54,734 nucleotides of DNA. Source: Streptomyces inhibens (GTDB lineage: Bacteria; Actinomycetota; Actinomycetes; Streptomycetales; Streptomycetaceae). How positions within the stretch are numbered: position 1 is the first letter of the stretch; the number at the start of each line of letters is the position of its first letter. A program made the position numbers and the translations under genes. Shown piece after piece: positions 52,624 through 54,734 of the stretch. The stretch lies in the NCBI RefSeq assembly GCF_003389455.1, contig NZ_QUAC01000039.1:1-54734 (forward strand). Reading direction: 5' to 3'. Below the pieces are notes generated by a model. It made no database searches, was not told where the DNA came from, and saw only the letters and a program-made list of their open reading frames with translations.

Positions 52624-53568
52624 ATGCATACCGTGGCCGTCCTCGCCCTCGACGGAGTCATCCCCTTCGACCTGTCCACCCCGATCGAGGTGTTCGAACG
52701 AACCCGGCGCCCCGATGGCCGCCCCGCCTACCGCGTCCGCGTGTGCGCGCCCACCGAAGACATCGACGCCGGGGCATTCACCCTGCGCGCACACTGGTCG
52801 CTGGACACGCTGGCCGAGGCGGACACGATCATCCTTCCCGGCATCGCCGACCCCGCCGCTCCCGTCCCTGACGAAGTCATCGACGCGCTGCGACAGGCTG
52901 CCGCCCGGGGCACCAGACTCGCCTCCATCTGTACGGGCGCCTTCGTCCTGGCCGCCACCGGACTCCTCGACGGCCACCGGGCCACCACCCACTGGGCCGC
53001 CGCCGCACAGTTCGCCGCCCGCCACCCCGCCATCGACGTAGACCCGGATGTGCTCTACGTGGACAACGGGCAGCTGCTCACCTCGGCCGGAGCCGCCGCC
53101 GGGCTGGACCTGTGCCTGCACCTGATCAGGTGCGACCTGGGCTCGGCCGTGGCCGCCGACGCGGCCCGCCTGTCCGTCATGCCGCTGGAACGGGAGGGCG
53201 GCCAGGCCCAGTTCATCGTCCACGAGCACCCGCCTGCCCCCCGCGGCTCGGTGCTGGAACCCCTCCTCCGGTGGATGGAGGACAACGCCCGCCAGGACCT
53301 CACCCTCGACGACCTCGCCTCGCAGGCCGGCATGAGCGTCCGCACCCTGAACCGACGCTTCCGCGAACAGACCGGCACCTCACCGCTCCAGTGGCTGCAC
53401 CGGGCCAGGGTCCGCCAGGCCCAGTACCTGCTGGAGACCACCACCCACCCCGTCGACCGGATCGCACTGCAAGTCGGCTTCGGCTCACCCACCGCCTTCC
53501 GGGACCGTTTCAAGCGCCTGATCGGCACCAGCCCCCACGCCTATCGGCGCGCCTTCCAAGGGACGTGA
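52624..53568 (+). CDS. GlxA-type AraC regulator with DJ-1 domain
   Basis: The 314-residue regulator has residues ~1-185 as a DJ-1/PfpI-like sensory domain (VAVLALDGVIPFDLSTPIEV, ASICTGAFVLAATGLL). The C-terminal ~100 residues are an AraC DNA-binding domain (LTLDDLASQAGMSVRTLNRR, VDRIALQVGFGSPTAFRDRF). Regulation of the divergent DJ-1 operon across a 219-bp gap is the natural inference. The effector may be the substrate of the neighbouring DJ-1 enzyme. Confidence 0.92.
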   Translation: MHTVAVLALDGVIPFDLSTPIEVFERTRRPDGRPAYRVRVCAPTEDIDAGAFTLRAHWSLDTLAEADTIILPGIADPAAPVPDEVIDALRQAAARGTRLASICTGAFVLAATGLLDGHRATTHWAAAAQFAARHPAIDVDPDVLYVDNGQLLTSAGAAAGLDLCLHLIRCDLGSAVAADAARLSVMPLEREGGQAQFIVHEHPPAPRGSVLEPLLRWMEDNARQDLTLDDLASQAGMSVRTLNRRFREQTGTSPLQWLHRARVRQAQYLLETTTHPVDRIALQVGFGSPTAFRDRFKRLIGTSPHAYRRAFQGT

Positions 53569-53616
53569 CCCTGGCCCACCAACTCCCGGACGCCGGGGTC
53601 AGCGTCCGAGTTGATG

Positions 53617-53811
53617 TCAGTCCTGGATCTGGATGGCGACGGCCGGACAGACGGCCGTGGCTTGGTGAACGTCGTCGGCACGCTGAGCGGGCGGCTCGGG
53701 GTTGAGGAGGACGACGATCCCGTCCTCCTCCCGCTGGTCGAACACCTCCGGCGCGAGCAGCACACACTGGCCTGCGCCGCAGCACCTGTCCTGGTCAACG
53801 GATACGTGCAT
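53617..53811 (-). CDS. [3Fe-4S]-type ferredoxin
   Basis: The 64-residue ferredoxin has the spacing of Streptomyces P450-partner ferredoxins: DQDRCCGAGQCVLLAPEVF near the N-terminus and TAVCPAVAI near the C-terminus, with Cys usually needed for a fourth iron missing. These proteins donate electrons to cytochromes P450, but no P450 gene adjoins it; the TetR gene starts 817 bp away on the same strand. It is probably orphaned or serves a distant P450. Confidence 0.88.
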   Translation of the reverse strand: MHVSVDQDRCCGAGQCVLLAPEVFDQREEDGIVVLLNPEPPAQRADDVHQATAVCPAVAIQIQD

Positions 53812-53977
53812 GGATGCCTCTCTGTCTCTCGGCGCGGGGTATGCCGAGTGCAGACAGGGGGCGCCTGCACCGGTTCCCCGGCGCGCATGTTCTCGGAGTG
53901 CCGGATTCAGCTGCCGAGGCCGGGGGGCGAAGGCCGTCTCCAGCGAGCCGTCTCCGGCAGGCCGTCACCGGCGGCCA

Positions 53978-54628
53978 TCACCGGCAGCGTGTGACCGGGG
54001 CCCTCCACAGTCCGACGATCGCGTCGATCAGGCCCGTGGCGGCGTCATGCCAGCTGGAGCGTGGGGTGGAGGTGTTCTCGGCAAGGGCGCGTTCACGCTC
54101 GGCGCAGGTGTGCACGATCAGCTGGCGGGCCATCGCACCCCGCTCGACGTGGACGTCGGCCGGAAGTTCGGGCAGGCACCGGTTCAGCCCTTCCAGCGTC
54201 TGCCGCAGCGCCGGGGAGGTGAGCGACTCTTCGGCCATGATGTCCTGCAGCGCCGGGTCGGTCATCACCTGGGCACAGAACCGTGCGAACCAGGTGGGGC
54301 TGCCCACCGATGCCAGATGTTCGGTGGTGGGCCGCACCAGGCAGGCCACCCAGTCCCCCAGCTCCGACGAGTCGCCGGTCTCGGCGAGCATCCGCACGCG
54401 TGCCTGCTCGATCCGCTCGGTGTGTTTCCGGGTGATCGCACGCACCAGGTCGGTTTTGGTGCCGAAGTGGTAACCGACCGCGGCGTTGTTGCCCTGCTCC
54501 GCCGCTTCGCTGACCTGGCGGTTGGACACCGCATAGACACCGCGCTCGGCGAACAGCCGCTCCGCGGCCTCAAGGATCCGCTCTCTGGTCTCGCTGACCT
54601 GCTCGGCCCGCGCCGTCCTGCCTGCCAT
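53978..54628 (-). CDS. TetR family transcriptional regulator
   Basis: The 216-residue regulator starts at ATG 54628, preceded by AGGTGGTG; a GTG at 54637 is the alternative. The N-terminal helix-turn-helix is YAVSNRQVSEAAEQGNNAAVGYHF, and the ligand domain has WFARFCAQVMTDPALQD. It lies upstream of the ferredoxin on the same strand, with 166 bp between them, so it may regulate the ferredoxin. The last 106 bp of the window contain no further gene. Confidence 0.88.
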   Translation of the reverse strand: MAGRTARAEQVSETRERILEAAERLFAERGVYAVSNRQVSEAAEQGNNAAVGYHFGTKTDLVRAITRKHTERIEQARVRMLAETGDSSELGDWVACLVRPTTEHLASVGSPTWFARFCAQVMTDPALQDIMAEESLTSPALRQTLEGLNRCLPELPADVHVERGAMARQLIVHTCAERERALAENTSTPRSSWHDAATGLIDAIVGLWRAPVTRCR

Positions 54629-54734
54629 GATCACCACCTGACCGGGACTTCACTCAACCCTCCGACGACCAGTCCCTCAAGCCGACGCAGGCCTTCCGCC
54701 GCGACGGCGAGTTCCAGCGAGGGAAGCCGGCGCA

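Overview
The window is high-GC actinomycete DNA. Strong third-position G/C bias, GGAGG-type ribosome sites, frequent GTG starts, a DasR-like chitinase promoter and many Streptomyces-style families (FxsA, Lnt/Ppm1, a SARP regulator, ExaC, GlxA) all point to a Streptomyces or close relative. I saw no tRNA, rRNA or CRISPR array.

Layout. 0-16 kb is mostly conserved housekeeping and metabolic sequence: fxsA, an overlapping lnt-ppm1 pair, a YtcJ-type amidohydrolase, an Lrp regulator, a frameshifted phosphotransferase relic, a threonine synthase-like enzyme, an acyl-CoA dehydrogenase, a secreted GH18 chitinase, and a GAF regulator followed by an ExaC-type aldehyde dehydrogenase. 16-18.7 kb holds a TetR gene divergent from a three-gene operon (NAD-binding protein, PPOX-fold protein, haloalkane dehalogenase).

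18.9-30.5 kb is the most unusual part, a compact lanthipeptide locus. It encodes a radical SAM protein with a cysteine-less SPASM-like tail, a three-domain lanthipeptide synthetase with intact zinc ligands (class IV, LanL type), and a 33-residue precursor whose last nine residues hold three Cys and four Ser/Thr. A strong hairpin follows, then a secreted M14 zinc carboxypeptidase. A NarL-type response regulator, a multi-pass histidine kinase and a TPR-SARP regulator flank it. No dedicated LanT exporter is visible.

31-36.7 kb is an OmpR/HK two-component system followed by a MacB-like ABC exporter. Three CCGATAC heptamers at an exact 22-bp period lie between them. 36.9-46.7 kb is a TetR-controlled catabolic island: a six-gene leftward operon (amidohydrolase, binding protein, oppBCDF-type transporter) and a rightward Tat-exported flavin amine oxidase. 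Matching 29-bp operators cover both promoters. 47-50 kb contains a mercuric reductase-like flavoprotein and then a scrapyard of gene relics (LtrA, an unidentified protein, a tyrosine integrase tail) around a VOC protein. 50-54.7 kb has a small acidic repeat protein, a four-gene membrane/DJ-1 operon divergent from a GlxA-type activator, an orphan ferredoxin and a TetR regulator.

Non-coding structure includes a ~180-bp palindromic MITE-like element in the chitinase leader and three copies of a short G-rich Streptomyces-type repeat, one translated in frame inside an enzyme.
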